From Jatrophihabitans sp. (GTDB lineage Bacteria > Actinomycetota > Actinomycetes > Mycobacteriales > Jatrophihabitantaceae), in the NCBI GenBank assembly GCA_025966255.1, contig JAOPVG010000296.1:1-11971 (forward strand): 11,971 bases of DNA, in the 5' to 3' direction. The notes under the pieces were generated by a model. That model had not been told where the DNA came from and ran no database searches. It saw only the letters and a program-made list of their open reading frames with translations. A program made the translations under genes and the position numbers. Shown one piece after another: positions 1 to 6,992 of this stretch (positions within the stretch are counted from its first letter, which is position 1; each line of letters opens with the position of its first letter).

Positions 1-2
1 TC

Positions 3-215
3 CCGGGTGCGCCGCCTGATCTCGTGGCGCCGCCGAGCGGCTGTCATTTCCACCCGCGTTGCCCGTCGGCGATGCGGATCTGTACAACGAAGGCGCCGCC
101 GCGCGTGAGGGTCGGCGCGCAGCGGTCGGAGTGCTGGCTGCTCGATCCGGCGCTGTCCGGACCGGACGCCGAGCCGCTCGTCCACGAGGAGGTGTCAGTT
201 GCCGACGAAGCCTGA
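3..215 (+). CDS. Peptide ABC transporter ATP-binding protein, C-terminal fragment (OppD/DppD-like)
   Basis: Only the last 70 or so codons are in the window; the 5' part lies upstream. The visible tail carries the Cys-containing signature of the oligopeptide/dipeptide transporter C-terminal domain (PSGCHFHPRCPSAMRIC), found at the end of OppD/DppD and OppF/DppF ATPases and linked in some members to an Fe-S cluster. No Walker motifs are visible because they are upstream. The downstream gene starts 17 nt before this stop codon (TGA 213-215) and encodes a second ATPase of the same superfamily. The pair is therefore most simply the two cytoplasmic ATPases of one peptide or nickel-type importer, with this one as the D subunit. 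The family call is firm; the substrate cannot be read from this fragment. Confidence 0.85.
   Translation, partial: PGAPPDLVAPPSGCHFHPRCPSAMRICTTKAPPRVRVGAQRSECWLLDPALSGPDAEPLVHEEVSVADEA
186..192 (+). promoter_or_regulatory. Shine-Dalgarno site deciding a TTG start
   Basis: GAGGAGG lies 6 nt upstream of the TTG at 199, inside the coding sequence of the preceding ATPase gene. It fixes the rare TTG as the start of the OppF-like gene and indicates translational coupling of the two overlapping reading frames. Confidence 0.75.
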
Positions 216-1527
216 CGCGACCCTGCTGCCCAAGGCCGCCCCGGCAGACGGGCCGCTGATCGAGATCGATGACCTGCATGTGCAGTTCGCGCTGCGCACC
301 AACGCGGTCGCCCGCCTCCTGGGCGGATCGTCCGGCACGGTCAACGCCGTCGACGGCATCAACCTGCAGCTCGCGCAGGGCGAGGTGCTCGGGCTGGTCG
401 GTGAGTCCGGGTCGGGCAAATCGACGCTCGGCCGGGCGCTGCTCGGGCTCGTCCGACCGACCGGCGGCAGCATTCGCTACCGGGGCCAAGAGCTCGTCGG
501 GCTGCCTGAGTCGCAGTTCCGGCCGCTGCGCCGCAAACTGCAGATGGTGTTCCAGGACCCGCACGCCTCGTTGAATCCGTCGATGACGGTGGGACGCGCC
601 ATCAGCGACGCGCTGCGCATCCACGGCCTGCACCCGGGCACCGACCAACGGCGCCAGGCAGTGGCGACCGCCCTGGAGCGCGTGGGGCTGGCACCGGCGG
701 GCCGGTTCATCGACAAATACCCGGCCGAGCTGTCGGGCGGCCAGAAGCAGCGCGCGGTGATCGCCCGAGCGATCGCGCTCGGCCCGGAGCTGCTGGTGGC
801 CGACGAGCCGATCTCCATGCTCGATATGAGCGTGCGGGCCAAGATCCTCGGTCTGCTCGAGGAGCTGCGTCACGATCTCGGCCTGACCTACCTCTACATC
901 ACCCACGACCTCGCATCGGCCCGGTTCTTCTGCGACCGCGTGGCGATCATGTACCTGGGCAAGATCGTCGAGATCGGGCCGGTCGCCGAGATCTTCGACA
1001 ATCCGCGCCACCCGTACACGCAGGCGCTGCTGCGTGCCGTCCCCGATCCCGATCCGTCGCGATCGGTGCCGCGGGAGCTGCCCCGCGGCGAGATCCCCGA
1101 CGCCGCCGACGCCCCCGGGGGCTGCCCGTTCCACCCGCGTTGCCCGGAGGCCTTTGCGCCATGCGGTTGGGAGCCGCGGGACGTGCGGATGGTTTTGGAG
1201 CAGCGGTGGACGAGCGTGCCGCCCGATCAGTACGCGGCGGAGTCACGGCTCGTCGCCGACGGGCCCAAGTTCGCGACGCGGGTTTCGCCGACGTCCGCTC
1301 TCATCCACGGGGCGAGCGGGTCGCCGAACGAGTTGCTGCAGCTGCTCGAGGACGAGCGGGCAGCGCGACCGGAGGAACCGTTGTGGACCGGAGTGACCGG
1401 GATGCAGGTATCGGGGCGAGCGGTGCGCCTGGAGCTGGTGCCGCCGGCCGTGCCGCACCTGCAGCCGGTCGAGGGTTCAGGCGTGTCGGTGTCGTGCCAT
1501 CTCTTCCACGAACCCCACCCGGAGTAG
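199..1527 (+). CDS. Peptide ABC transporter ATP-binding protein (OppF/DppF-like)
   Basis: A 442-residue cytoplasmic ATPase that would power import of oligopeptides or dipeptides together with the truncated upstream ATPase. Motifs in order: Walker A GESGSGKS (68-75), Q-loop Q119, ABC signature LSGGQ (178-182), Walker B LLVADE (198-203) with the catalytic Glu, D-loop region SMLD, and H-loop His236. The oligopeptide-transporter C-terminal domain follows, with its Cys motif near 307-322. Two features exceed a minimal OppF: an insertion of about 15 residues before the VDGI strand (roughly 32-48), and a C-terminal extension of about 115 residues after the Cys motif. I recall such extensions in actinobacterial homologues. 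The start is TTG with a strong Shine-Dalgarno; the gene overlaps its neighbour by 17 nt, so the two are co-translated. It ends 1 nt before the convergent WXG100 pair. The substrate is unknown, since permease and binding-protein genes are outside the window. Confidence 0.9.
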   Translation: MPTKPDATLLPKAAPADGPLIEIDDLHVQFALRTNAVARLLGGSSGTVNAVDGINLQLAQGEVLGLVGESGSGKSTLGRALLGLVRPTGGSIRYRGQELVGLPESQFRPLRRKLQMVFQDPHASLNPSMTVGRAISDALRIHGLHPGTDQRRQAVATALERVGLAPAGRFIDKYPAELSGGQKQRAVIARAIALGPELLVADEPISMLDMSVRAKILGLLEELRHDLGLTYLYITHDLASARFFCDRVAIMYLGKIVEIGPVAEIFDNPRHPYTQALLRAVPDPDPSRSVPRELPRGEIPDAADAPGGCPFHPRCPEAFAPCGWEPRDVRMVLEQRWTSVPPDQYAAESRLVADGPKFATRVSPTSALIHGASGSPNELLQLLEDERAARPEEPLWTGVTGMQVSGRAVRLELVPPAVPHLQPVEGSGVSVSCHLFHEPHPE

Positions 1528-1528
1528 C

Positions 1529-1825
1529 TCAACCTCGGTGCGACCACATTTGCCGGTTCGCCTGCACAGCTGACGCGTAGTTCTCCCGGGCCGTGCCCGC
1601 GATCGAGTGCAGCGCGGTGAGTCCCTCGTGCATCTCCCGGGCGCCCACCACCCAGCGCTCGTGCACCGCCGCCTGAGCGTCGGCGGCTGCGCCCGTCCAC
1701 ACCGTCCGAGTCCGCCGCATCCGCGCGTCGACGTCGTCGCGGACCACGGCGAAGCGCTGTTCGAACGCCGCCATCCGATCGAGCAGGTCGGCCAGCAGTT
1801 CGAGGTCGACGGCGAGGCGCGTCAT
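1529..1825 (-). CDS. WXG100-family protein (ESX-like), second partner
   Basis: A 98-residue, mostly helical protein with a central W-T-G (W43-G45) between two predicted helices, the layout of WXG100/EsxA-type proteins exported by type VII secretion as four-helix heterodimers. The ATG overlaps the stop codon of the upstream WXG100 gene (ATGA, 1822-1825), so the two are translationally coupled as partners usually are. There is no YxxxD/E motif at its tail: Y83 is followed by Ala-Ser-Ala-Val. That suits the partner that does not carry the secretion signal. No ESX machinery gene (EccC, EccD, MycP) lies nearby. Family membership rests on length, the motif and the pairing; function beyond that is unknown. 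It could alternatively be a general helical-hairpin protein. Confidence 0.75.
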   Translation of the reverse strand: MTRLAVDLELLADLLDRMAAFEQRFAVVRDDVDARMRRTRTVWTGAAADAQAAVHERWVVGAREMHEGLTALHSIAGTARENYASAVQANRQMWSHRG

Positions 1826-2124
1826 GACGCGATCCGATCCAGGTCGACGCGCACTGCACTTTCGGCACCGGCGTAGTCGCGGCCGGTCAGGTCGAGCGCC
1901 CGGCTCGTCTGCTCCAACGCGGTGAGCACGAGCAGCGCGCCGTCCAGCCATTCCTGCCACCCGCGCCCGAACGCTGTGGATGCATCGCCCTGCCAGCCGC
2001 CACGGAGGAGGTCCTGCGCCGCCGCGCGGAGCCGGGTCAGCTCGGCGTGGCCGGCTTCGGCCGCGCTGTCGAGCACCACCTGAGCCGCGTGCAACTCCCC
2101 GGTTACGACCCCGAATCCAGTCAT
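1822..2124 (-). CDS. WXG100-family protein (ESX-like), first partner with YxxxE motif
   Basis: A 100-residue protein with W44-Q-G46 at its centre and amphipathic helical flanks, matching WXG100 proteins in size and layout. Near its C-terminus is Y84-A-G-A-E88, which fits the YxxxD/E motif that targets one partner of each mycobacterial Esx/PE pair to type VII secretion. The ATG at 2124 is chosen because GGAGG sits 8 nt upstream. An in-frame GTG three codons earlier overlaps that Shine-Dalgarno and is less likely. It is first in a two-gene unit with the other WXG100 protein and divergent from serS. A candidate -10 box TACGCT (complement of 2153-2158) precedes it. The family call is supported; whether it is secreted, and by which ESX system, is inference. 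Confidence 0.75.
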   Translation of the reverse strand: MTGFGVVTGELHAAQVVLDSAAEAGHAELTRLRAAAQDLLRGGWQGDASTAFGRGWQEWLDGALLVLTALEQTSRALDLTGRDYAGAESAVRVDLDRIAS

Positions 2125-2196
2125 GGTGTTCACCTCCAGCCGTCGAATTCGCAGCGTAGAGCCACGAATCGGTTCCCGGGCGACAAGCGCCTGGCC

Positions 2197-2205
2197 TGTG
2201 GACAA
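2197..2205 (-). promoter_or_regulatory. DnaA-box match (TTGTCCACA)
   Basis: The minus strand reads TTGTCCACA, the form of the DnaA box typical of GC-rich actinobacterial origins. It stands alone in the divergent region, so it is not an origin. It could be a regulatory DnaA site affecting the WXG100 pair or serS, or a chance match; one 9-mer in 12 kb is not strong evidence. Confidence 0.35.
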
Positions 2206-2322
2206 CTGACCCGTCGTCTACGCGCCCGGACGGCGCGCGGCCGCGGGATCCGTCGACGACGGCGCGGGCGGCACCGGCGCGGGCGACGCCGGTACTCCGC
2301 GCTGAGGCTCGCACCGGCTCAG

Positions 2323-2328
2323 TAGCCT
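2323..2328 (+). promoter_or_regulatory. Predicted -10 box of a leaderless serS promoter
   Basis: TAGCCT fits the actinobacterial TANNNT -10 consensus and ends 6 nt before the GTG of serS. No Shine-Dalgarno is visible upstream of that GTG. The spacing implies transcription starting at or within a base or two of the start codon, that is, a leaderless mRNA. No convincing -35 box is seen. Confidence 0.55.
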
Positions 2329-2334
2329 GGGCTG

Positions 2335-3588
2335 GTGATCGACCTCAAACTGGTCCGCGACGACCCCGAGCGGGCGCGCGCCTCGCAGCGCCTCCGCGGC
2401 GAGGACGAAACGCGGGTGGACGCTCTTCTGGCCGCCGACGACGCCCGCCGGGCCGCGGTCGCCCGAGCCGACAAGTTGCGGGGCGAACAGAAGACGATCG
2501 GCCGCGAGGTCGCGCAGGCCAGCCCGGAGCATCGGCCGGCCGTCCTCGCCCGCGCGAAGCACCTGGCCGACGAGGTGAAGGCGGCCGAAGCCGACCAGGC
2601 GGAGGCCGACGCCGCGCTGCAGGCGGCACAACTCGCGCTCCCGAACATCGTCGAGGACGGCGTGGTGCCCGGCGGCGAAAACGACTTCGTCACGCTCGAC
2701 GTCGCCGGCGAGCGGCCCCAGATCGAGAACCCGAAGGATCACCTCGAGATCGGCGCCGCCCTCAAGGCGATCGACACCGAACGCGGCGCCAAGGTCTCCG
2801 GCGCCCGCTTCTACTTTCTCACCGGCGTCGGCGCCCAGCTGGAGTTCGCGCTCGTCAACCTCGCGATGCAGCAGGCCAGCGACACCGGGTTCACCCAGGT
2901 CATCGCGCCGGCGCTCGTCAAGCCCGAGATCATGCAGGGCACCGGCTTCCTCGGCGCCCATGCGGCCGAGGTCTACCGGCTCGCCGACGACGACCTGTAC
3001 CTGGTCGGGACGTCAGAGGTAGCGCTGGCCGGTTACCACGCCAACGAGATCCTCGAGGGTCTGCCACTGCGCTACGCGGGCTTCTCGTCCTGCTTCCGGC
3101 GCGAGGCCGGCTCGTACGGCAAGGACACGAAGGGCATCATCCGGGTGCACTGGTTCGACAAGGTCGAGATGTTCTCCTACGTCGACGTGGCGGACGCCCG
3201 CGACGAGCACCAGCGGCTGCTCGCCTGGGAACGCGAGTTCATGGACAAGCTCGAGCTCTCCTATCGCGTGATCGACGTGGCCGCCGGTGATCTGGGCAGC
3301 AGCGCGGCCCGCAAGTTCGACATCGAGGCGTGGTTCCCGTCGCAGGGCGCGTACCGCGAGCTGACGTCCACGTCCAACTGCACCACGTTCCAGAGCCGGC
3401 GGCTCAACATCCGCACGCGTGGCCCGTCGGGCAACGTCCCGGTGGCGACGCTCAACGGCACGCTGGTTGCGGCGGCGCGCACGATCGCGTGCCTGCTCGA
3501 TCACCACCAGCAGCCGGACGGGTCGGTCTACGTGCCGGCTGCACTGCGTCCGTATCTCGGCGGCCGCGAGGTGCTGTCCCCGGCATGA
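2335..3588 (+). CDS. serS: Serine--tRNA ligase
   Basis: A class II aminoacyl-tRNA synthetase that charges tRNA-Ser (and tRNA-Sec where present) with serine in the cytoplasm. It has 417 residues, the normal bacterial length. Residues about 1-105 form the Ala/Glu/Arg-rich coiled-coil arm that contacts the tRNA long variable arm. The catalytic core follows, with the TxE serine-binding motif at T226-S-E228, motif 2 around F254-R-R-E257 extending to FDKVEMF (274-280), the TSTSNC element (344-349), and motif 3 with N374-G and the conserved R382. All catalytic elements are present. The GTG start gives the standard N-terminus ([12 protein letters not shown]) and is probably read from a leaderless mRNA. 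The stop codon overlaps the ATG of the HAD phosphatase gene (3585-3588), so the two are co-translated. Confidence 0.97.
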   Translation: MIDLKLVRDDPERARASQRLRGEDETRVDALLAADDARRAAVARADKLRGEQKTIGREVAQASPEHRPAVLARAKHLADEVKAAEADQAEADAALQAAQLALPNIVEDGVVPGGENDFVTLDVAGERPQIENPKDHLEIGAALKAIDTERGAKVSGARFYFLTGVGAQLEFALVNLAMQQASDTGFTQVIAPALVKPEIMQGTGFLGAHAAEVYRLADDDLYLVGTSEVALAGYHANEILEGLPLRYAGFSSCFRREAGSYGKDTKGIIRVHWFDKVEMFSYVDVADARDEHQRLLAWEREFMDKLELSYRVIDVAAGDLGSSAARKFDIEAWFPSQGAYRELTSTSNCTTFQSRRLNIRTRGPSGNVPVATLNGTLVAAARTIACLLDHHQQPDGSVYVPAALRPYLGGREVLSPA

Positions 3589-4403
3589 CGGTTCGGCTGT
3601 TCGCGACCGATCTGGACGGGACCCTGCTGCGCAGCGACGGGACGGTCTCCGACCGCACCCGCGCCGCATTGCGGGCGGCCAACGACGCCGGCCTGGTGGT
3701 CGCCTTCGTCACCGGCCGCCCGCCGCGTTGGCTCGACGACGTCATCGACGAGACGGGGCACATCGGCGTCGCGGTCGGCGCCAACGGTGCAGTGCTCTAC
3801 GACATGAGCGACGAGCGGTTGATCACCGTCCACTCGCTGGAGCCGACGCTGATGCGCGAGTTGGGCGCGACACTGCGCAAGGAATTTCCCGACGTGCAGT
3901 TCGCGGTGGAGTACGGCCACGGCTTCGCCGCCGAGCCCGGCTACGTCCATGACTGGGAGATCAACCCGCGGCTCGATCGGCACGGCCGTCCCATCCCGGC
4001 GCCGGTGCTGGGTGATCTCGCCGCGATCACCGAGCGGCCGGGCATGAAGCTGCTCGCCAAGGACCGCAGCGTCAACGTGGACGCCTTCCTCGACGCCGCC
4101 ACGGACCTGATCGGCGAGCGGGCGTCGATCACCCATTCGTCGTCGTTCGGGCTGCTCGAGATCGCCGCGGCTGGGGTCACGAAGGCGACTGGTCTGGCCG
4201 AGCTCGCGGTCATGCACGACGTATCGCGCGAGGACGTGCTGGCTGTCGGCGACATGCCCAACGACGTGCCGATGCTGAAGTGGGCCGGGCACTCCTACGC
4301 CGTGGCCAACGCCCACCCCGCAGCGCGGGACGCGGCCGACTCGATCATTGCCAGCAACGACCAGGACGCCGTCGCCGAGCTGATCGAGTCGCTGCTGACG
4401 TAA
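3585..4403 (+). CDS. Cof-type HAD-IIB family hydrolase
   Basis: A 272-residue haloacid dehalogenase-superfamily phosphatase of the Cof/YbiV (IIB) class, which typically dephosphorylates sugar phosphates, FMN-type cofactors or other small phosphometabolites. Motif I is D9-L-D11-G-T, with nucleophile Asp9 and general acid Asp11. Motif II is the Thr of VTGRP (T43), and motif III is the Lys of GVTKATGL (K200). Motif IV is GDMPND, with Mg2+ ligands D223 and D227. The C2-type cap lies between motifs II and III, about residues 80-180. The ATG overlaps the serS stop codon, so expression is tied to serS. I recall HAD genes beside serS in other actinobacteria, but the substrate cannot be inferred. It ends 7 nt from the convergent acyl-CoA synthetase gene. 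Confidence 0.9.
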   Translation: MTVRLFATDLDGTLLRSDGTVSDRTRAALRAANDAGLVVAFVTGRPPRWLDDVIDETGHIGVAVGANGAVLYDMSDERLITVHSLEPTLMRELGATLRKEFPDVQFAVEYGHGFAAEPGYVHDWEINPRLDRHGRPIPAPVLGDLAAITERPGMKLLAKDRSVNVDAFLDAATDLIGERASITHSSSFGLLEIAAAGVTKATGLAELAVMHDVSREDVLAVGDMPNDVPMLKWAGHSYAVANAHPAARDAADSIIASNDQDAVAELIESLLT

Positions 4404-4410
4404 CCCTCCA

Positions 4411-5856
4411 CTAGTAGTCAGCGGGCGGACGCAAGGCCGAGCGATGCAGCTTGCCGCTATTCGTCTTCGGCAGCTCGGCGGTGAACCAGATCCTGCGCGG
4501 GTACTTGTACGGCGCAGTCTCGGCCCGCACGTACGCCTGCATCTCCGCGATCAGCTCGTCCGATCCCGAGAACCCGTCGCGCAGGACGACGGCCGCCGCC
4601 ACCACCTGCCCCCGCGCGTCGTCCGGCAGCCCGAGCACGGCGCACTCGCGGACCGCCGGATGGCCGAGCAGCGTCGACTCCACCTCCGTCGGTCCGATGC
4701 GGTACCCGGCGCTGATGATCACGTCGTCGGCGCGGGACTCGAAGTACAGCCAGCCGTCGTCGTCCTGACGCACCTGGTCTCCGGTGTGCCATCGCCCCTG
4801 CGGGGCAGGCCCCCCGTCGTAGCCGAGGAAGAACGTCGGCACGGTGACCGGATCCAGCGTCAGTTCCCCGTCCTCGATCGAGGCATCGATGCCGGGCAGC
4901 GGACGGCCCATCGATCCCGGCGGCGCGGTCTCGCCCGGCCGCACCCCCGTCACCTGGCCCGTCTCCGTCTGCCCGTACCCGTCGGAGATCTCCAGGCCGG
5001 TCTGGTCCCGCCAAGCCTCGAATGCGGGCACGCCCAGCGGCTCCCCGGCGGTGATCGCCCGGCGCAGCGTCGGCAGGTCACCGATCGGTCCGTGCGCGGC
5101 GATCAGGCGGTACTCCGTGGGCGCCATGCACAGCACGTTGACGCCCTCGGCCCGGATCGTCGCCAACCGCTCCTCGGCATCGAAGCGACGGTCCTGCAGC
5201 AGCGCGGCCGCCCCGCCGAGCCACGGCGCGATGAAGCTGTTGCGCGCCGACTTCGACCAGCCCGGCGCCGCGGTCGACCACACCAGCTCGCCGGGCTGCG
5301 CCGCCATCCACTCCGTCGCCTGCAACCGCTGGCCCCACACGTACCGCTGACCGTGCGTCACCAACTTCGGCTCGCCGCTCGTCCCGGACGTGAACAGGAC
5401 GAACGACGGGTCGAGATCGTCGAGCTCGGCGTACGGCGGCGCCTGGTTGCCACCGCTCAGCAACGCCGCGTCGGGCCCGGTGAGCACGGGGCAGGCCGGT
5501 GAAGCGCCGTCGAGCGCCGGGCGGTTCCGCGAGTGGCAGAGCACCAGATCAGGACGCGCCCGCTCCAGGCGCAGCGCGATGTCCTTCGCCCGCAACTGCT
5601 CGCTGCAGGGCAGGGTGGCCGCGCCGATGCGGAGACCGGCCAGGATCGCCAGCACGTACTCGATGCGGTTGCCCACGAGTGTGAGCACCACCGAGCCGGG
5701 CCGGACACCGTGGTCGACGAATGCCGCGGCGAGAGCGCCCGAGGCCTCGATCAGCTCGCCGAACGTCCACTCCCGCCGCGGGCCGTCGGTGTCGAGGGTG
5801 ACGATCGCCCGCGAGTCGGCCGGGCGCGTCGCCACGAAGTCCCGGGCGAAGTTCAC
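4411..5856 (-). CDS. AMP-binding acyl-CoA synthetase, medium-chain (ACSM) type
   Basis: A 481-residue ANL-superfamily enzyme expected to activate a carboxylic acid to acyl-AMP and then acyl-CoA. Visible motifs: the P-loop TSGTSGEPK (156-164), YGQTET (294-299), the TGD motif (358-360), the hinge region around SRADDVIISAGYRI, and the A10 catalytic lysine in KTNSGK (K469). The YGQTET form and overall layout resemble medium-chain and aryl-CoA synthetases; the substrate cannot be specified. I place the start at GTG 5856, where it overlaps the stop codon of the PAAR-like gene as GTGA. The resulting N-terminus (VNFARDF) is normal for the family. A GTG 15 codons upstream would add a His-rich stretch with no family counterpart and lies wholly inside the neighbour. 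The gene ends 7 nt from the convergent HAD gene. Confidence 0.88.
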   Translation of the reverse strand: MNFARDFVATRPADSRAIVTLDTDGPRREWTFGELIEASGALAAAFVDHGVRPGSVVLTLVGNRIEYVLAILAGLRIGAATLPCSEQLRAKDIALRLERARPDLVLCHSRNRPALDGASPACPVLTGPDAALLSGGNQAPPYAELDDLDPSFVLFTSGTSGEPKLVTHGQRYVWGQRLQATEWMAAQPGELVWSTAAPGWSKSARNSFIAPWLGGAAALLQDRRFDAEERLATIRAEGVNVLCMAPTEYRLIAAHGPIGDLPTLRRAITAGEPLGVPAFEAWRDQTGLEISDGYGQTETGQVTGVRPGETAPPGSMGRPLPGIDASIEDGELTLDPVTVPTFFLGYDGGPAPQGRWHTGDQVRQDDDGWLYFESRADDVIISAGYRIGPTEVESTLLGHPAVRECAVLGLPDDARGQVVAAAVVLRDGFSGSDELIAEMQAYVRAETAPYKYPRRIWFTAELPKTNSGKLHRSALRPPADY

Positions 5857-6284
5857 CCGGACTGGGTGTTCACGTTCGTCGTGATGAACATGCAGGTGCA
5901 CTTCTTCACCATCAACGGGTCGGGCACCGGGCCGGCCGGCGTGGGTTGCATGGCTGGGGCCGACACGTTGAACATCGCGTCGAACGTCGTGCCCTTGAGA
6001 AGCATCGACTTACCCTGCATGGTCTTTTTCGAGAGGTTGTCCGGCTTGAGGATGATCGTCAGCGTGCCCATGCCCGGCGTGACGAACGGCGGCGCCGTGT
6101 AGGGCATGGGCGCCATGAGCGAGGGCGGCATCTCGTCACCCATGAGGCACACCGGCACGCCGCCGATCATGACCGTCGTCCCGGTCCCGATGAGCGGGAC
6201 CGGTGCCGTGATCATCGGCACGAGCGCCGGTGGCGGAACGGTTATCTGGATCATGTCGTTCGTCTTGATGATGAAGTCGCCCAC
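5853..6284 (-). CDS. PAAR-like protein, Met/Pro-rich
   Basis: A 143-residue protein with very unusual composition: 15 Met and 21 Pro, no His, and three Cys (C46, C129, C131). It contains two similar beta-hairpin-like units, one around TTVMIGGVPVCLMGDEMP (36-53) and one around 74-106 (TLTIILKP to FDAMFNV). The unit resembles the TVxINGxPxxxxGD strand of PAAR-like proteins, which cap the spikes of type VI secretion and related contractile injection systems or act as trafficking adaptors. There is no signal peptide and no transmembrane helix. The GTG start is preceded by GGAGG about 9 nt upstream. The stop overlaps the start of the acyl-CoA synthetase gene (GTGA). No sheath, tube, baseplate or toxin gene is nearby, so it is an orphan here. 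The similarity is by eye and by recollection of the family, so treat the name as provisional. Confidence 0.6.
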   Translation of the reverse strand: MGDFIIKTNDMIQITVPPPALVPMITAPVPLIGTGTTVMIGGVPVCLMGDEMPPSLMAPMPYTAPPFVTPGMGTLTIILKPDNLSKKTMQGKSMLLKGTTFDAMFNVSAPAMQPTPAGPVPDPLMVKKCTCMFITTNVNTQSG

Positions 6285-6317
6285 GCACCCGTTCCTCCCG
6301 ATCGCGCCTGCGTCGAC

Positions 6318-6346
6318 ATCGTAGGTCGGCGCAGGGCGCGGGCGAA
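6318..6346 (-). promoter_or_regulatory. Candidate promoter of the PAAR-like/acyl-CoA synthetase unit
   Basis: On the minus strand a TACGAT -10 box (6318-6323) lies 17 nt downstream of TTCGCC (6341-6346), a 3/6 match to the -35 consensus. It falls in the 84-nt gap between pafE and the PAAR-like gene. These two downstream genes could therefore be transcribed independently of pafE. Confidence 0.35.
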
Positions 6347-6368
6347 CCCCCCGCCGGGCGATCTGCCC

Positions 6369-6986
6369 TTACAGGTACTGGCCGGTGCCGTGCTCAGGCT
6401 TCTCCTCGTCGGACGGTCCCGACGATGGCGTGAGCCGAACTCCCGGCGGCATGATCATCTGGCCGCCCGGGCCGACGATGACTTGCTGGCCGTGGTCGCG
6501 CTCCCCAGCCGGTAGCGACCGGCGGCGCATCTCCTCCAGCTGCGCCCGCGCCGCGGCCTGCTGCGCGTACAGCGCGGTCTGGATTCCGTGGAACAGGCCT
6601 TCCAGCCAGCCGACGAGCTGAGCCTGGGCGATCCGCAACTCGGCCTCGGACGGCACGTCGCCGCCGAAGGGCAGGGTGAGCCGCTCCAGCTCGTCTCGCA
6701 GCTCGGGCGCGAGCCCGGCCTCGAGCTCCCGGATCGACGCTTCGTGGATCTCGCGCAGCCGTTTTCGGCCGGCTTCGTCGAGCGGAGCGGCCCGAACCTC
6801 CTCGAGAAGCTGCTTGATCATTGTCCCAATTCGCATGACTTTCGCCGGTTGCTCCACTTGGGACGTAATCTCGTCTACGTCGTCACGATCGTCGGTCGTG
6901 GCGAGTTCCTTGGATTCTTCGTCAGGACCGGCACCTGGGGTGTCGGATGAATGTTGCCGTGCGGAGTCCTCGGTGTAGTCGGTCAC
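6369..6986 (-). CDS. pafE: Bacterial proteasome activator PafE (Bpa)
   Basis: An ATP-independent ring-forming activator that opens the 20S proteasome gate so that unfolded proteins can be degraded without pupylation. Of its 205 residues, the central block from about 44 to 160 (VEQPAKVMRIGTMIK, REIHEASIRELE, AQLVGWLEGLFHGIQTAL) matches what I remember of M. tuberculosis Rv3780 almost word for word. The chain ends in GQYL, the penultimate-Tyr motif that docks in the proteasome alpha-ring. Residues 1-43 are acidic and likely disordered. The linker 160-200 before GQYL carries an extra Gly/Met/Pro-rich segment (QVIVGPGGQMIMPPG), making the protein longer than the roughly 174-residue mycobacterial form. 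I chose GTG 6986, which gives a plausible acidic N-terminus; the frame remains open further upstream but would run into the divergent gene. CAGACT ends 6 nt before this GTG, suggesting a leaderless transcript. Confidence 0.93.
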   Translation of the reverse strand: MTDYTEDSARQHSSDTPGAGPDEESKELATTDDRDDVDEITSQVEQPAKVMRIGTMIKQLLEEVRAAPLDEAGRKRLREIHEASIRELEAGLAPELRDELERLTLPFGGDVPSEAELRIAQAQLVGWLEGLFHGIQTALYAQQAAARAQLEEMRRRSLPAGERDHGQQVIVGPGGQMIMPPGVRLTPSSGPSDEEKPEHGTGQYL

Positions 6987-6992
6987 CTGACC

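Larger units (their letters stand above)
2125..2334. other. Divergent intergenic region between the WXG100 pair and serS
   Basis: This 210-nt gap holds a Shine-Dalgarno and candidate TACGCT -10 box for the leftward WXG100 pair, a DnaA-box match at 2197-2205, and a TAGCCT -10 box just before serS. Its right half is very GC-rich, with an imperfect tandem of a GGCGCGGGCG-type unit around 2261-2292. I see no small gene or structured RNA in it. Confidence 0.6.

Noticed and set aside
1529..2314. A 261-codon minus-strand frame covering both WXG100 genes and the region upstream
   Set aside because: Only its last 98 codons look like a protein. The part over 1826-2124 is a shadow of the other WXG100 gene in a different frame, and the upstream part is low-complexity Arg/Gly/Ala typical of GC-rich noncoding frames.
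3528..4316. A 262-codon minus-strand frame opposite serS and the HAD gene
   Set aside because: Antisense to two genes with complete catalytic motifs, and its composition is that of a shadow frame.
4444..5502. A 352-codon plus-strand frame opposite the acyl-CoA synthetase
   Set aside because: It is Arg/His/Pro-rich without recognisable motifs and lies fully antisense to a gene with all ANL motifs intact.
5857..5901. Longer acyl-CoA synthetase start at GTG 5901
   Set aside because: It would add a His-rich stretch unlike the family, encoded entirely within the PAAR-like gene and without a ribosome site; the GTGA junction gives the normal N-terminus.
6347..6368. Possible terminator hairpin after pafE (GGGC AGATC GCCC)
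   Set aside because: The stem is only 4 bp with no T tract, not enough to call.
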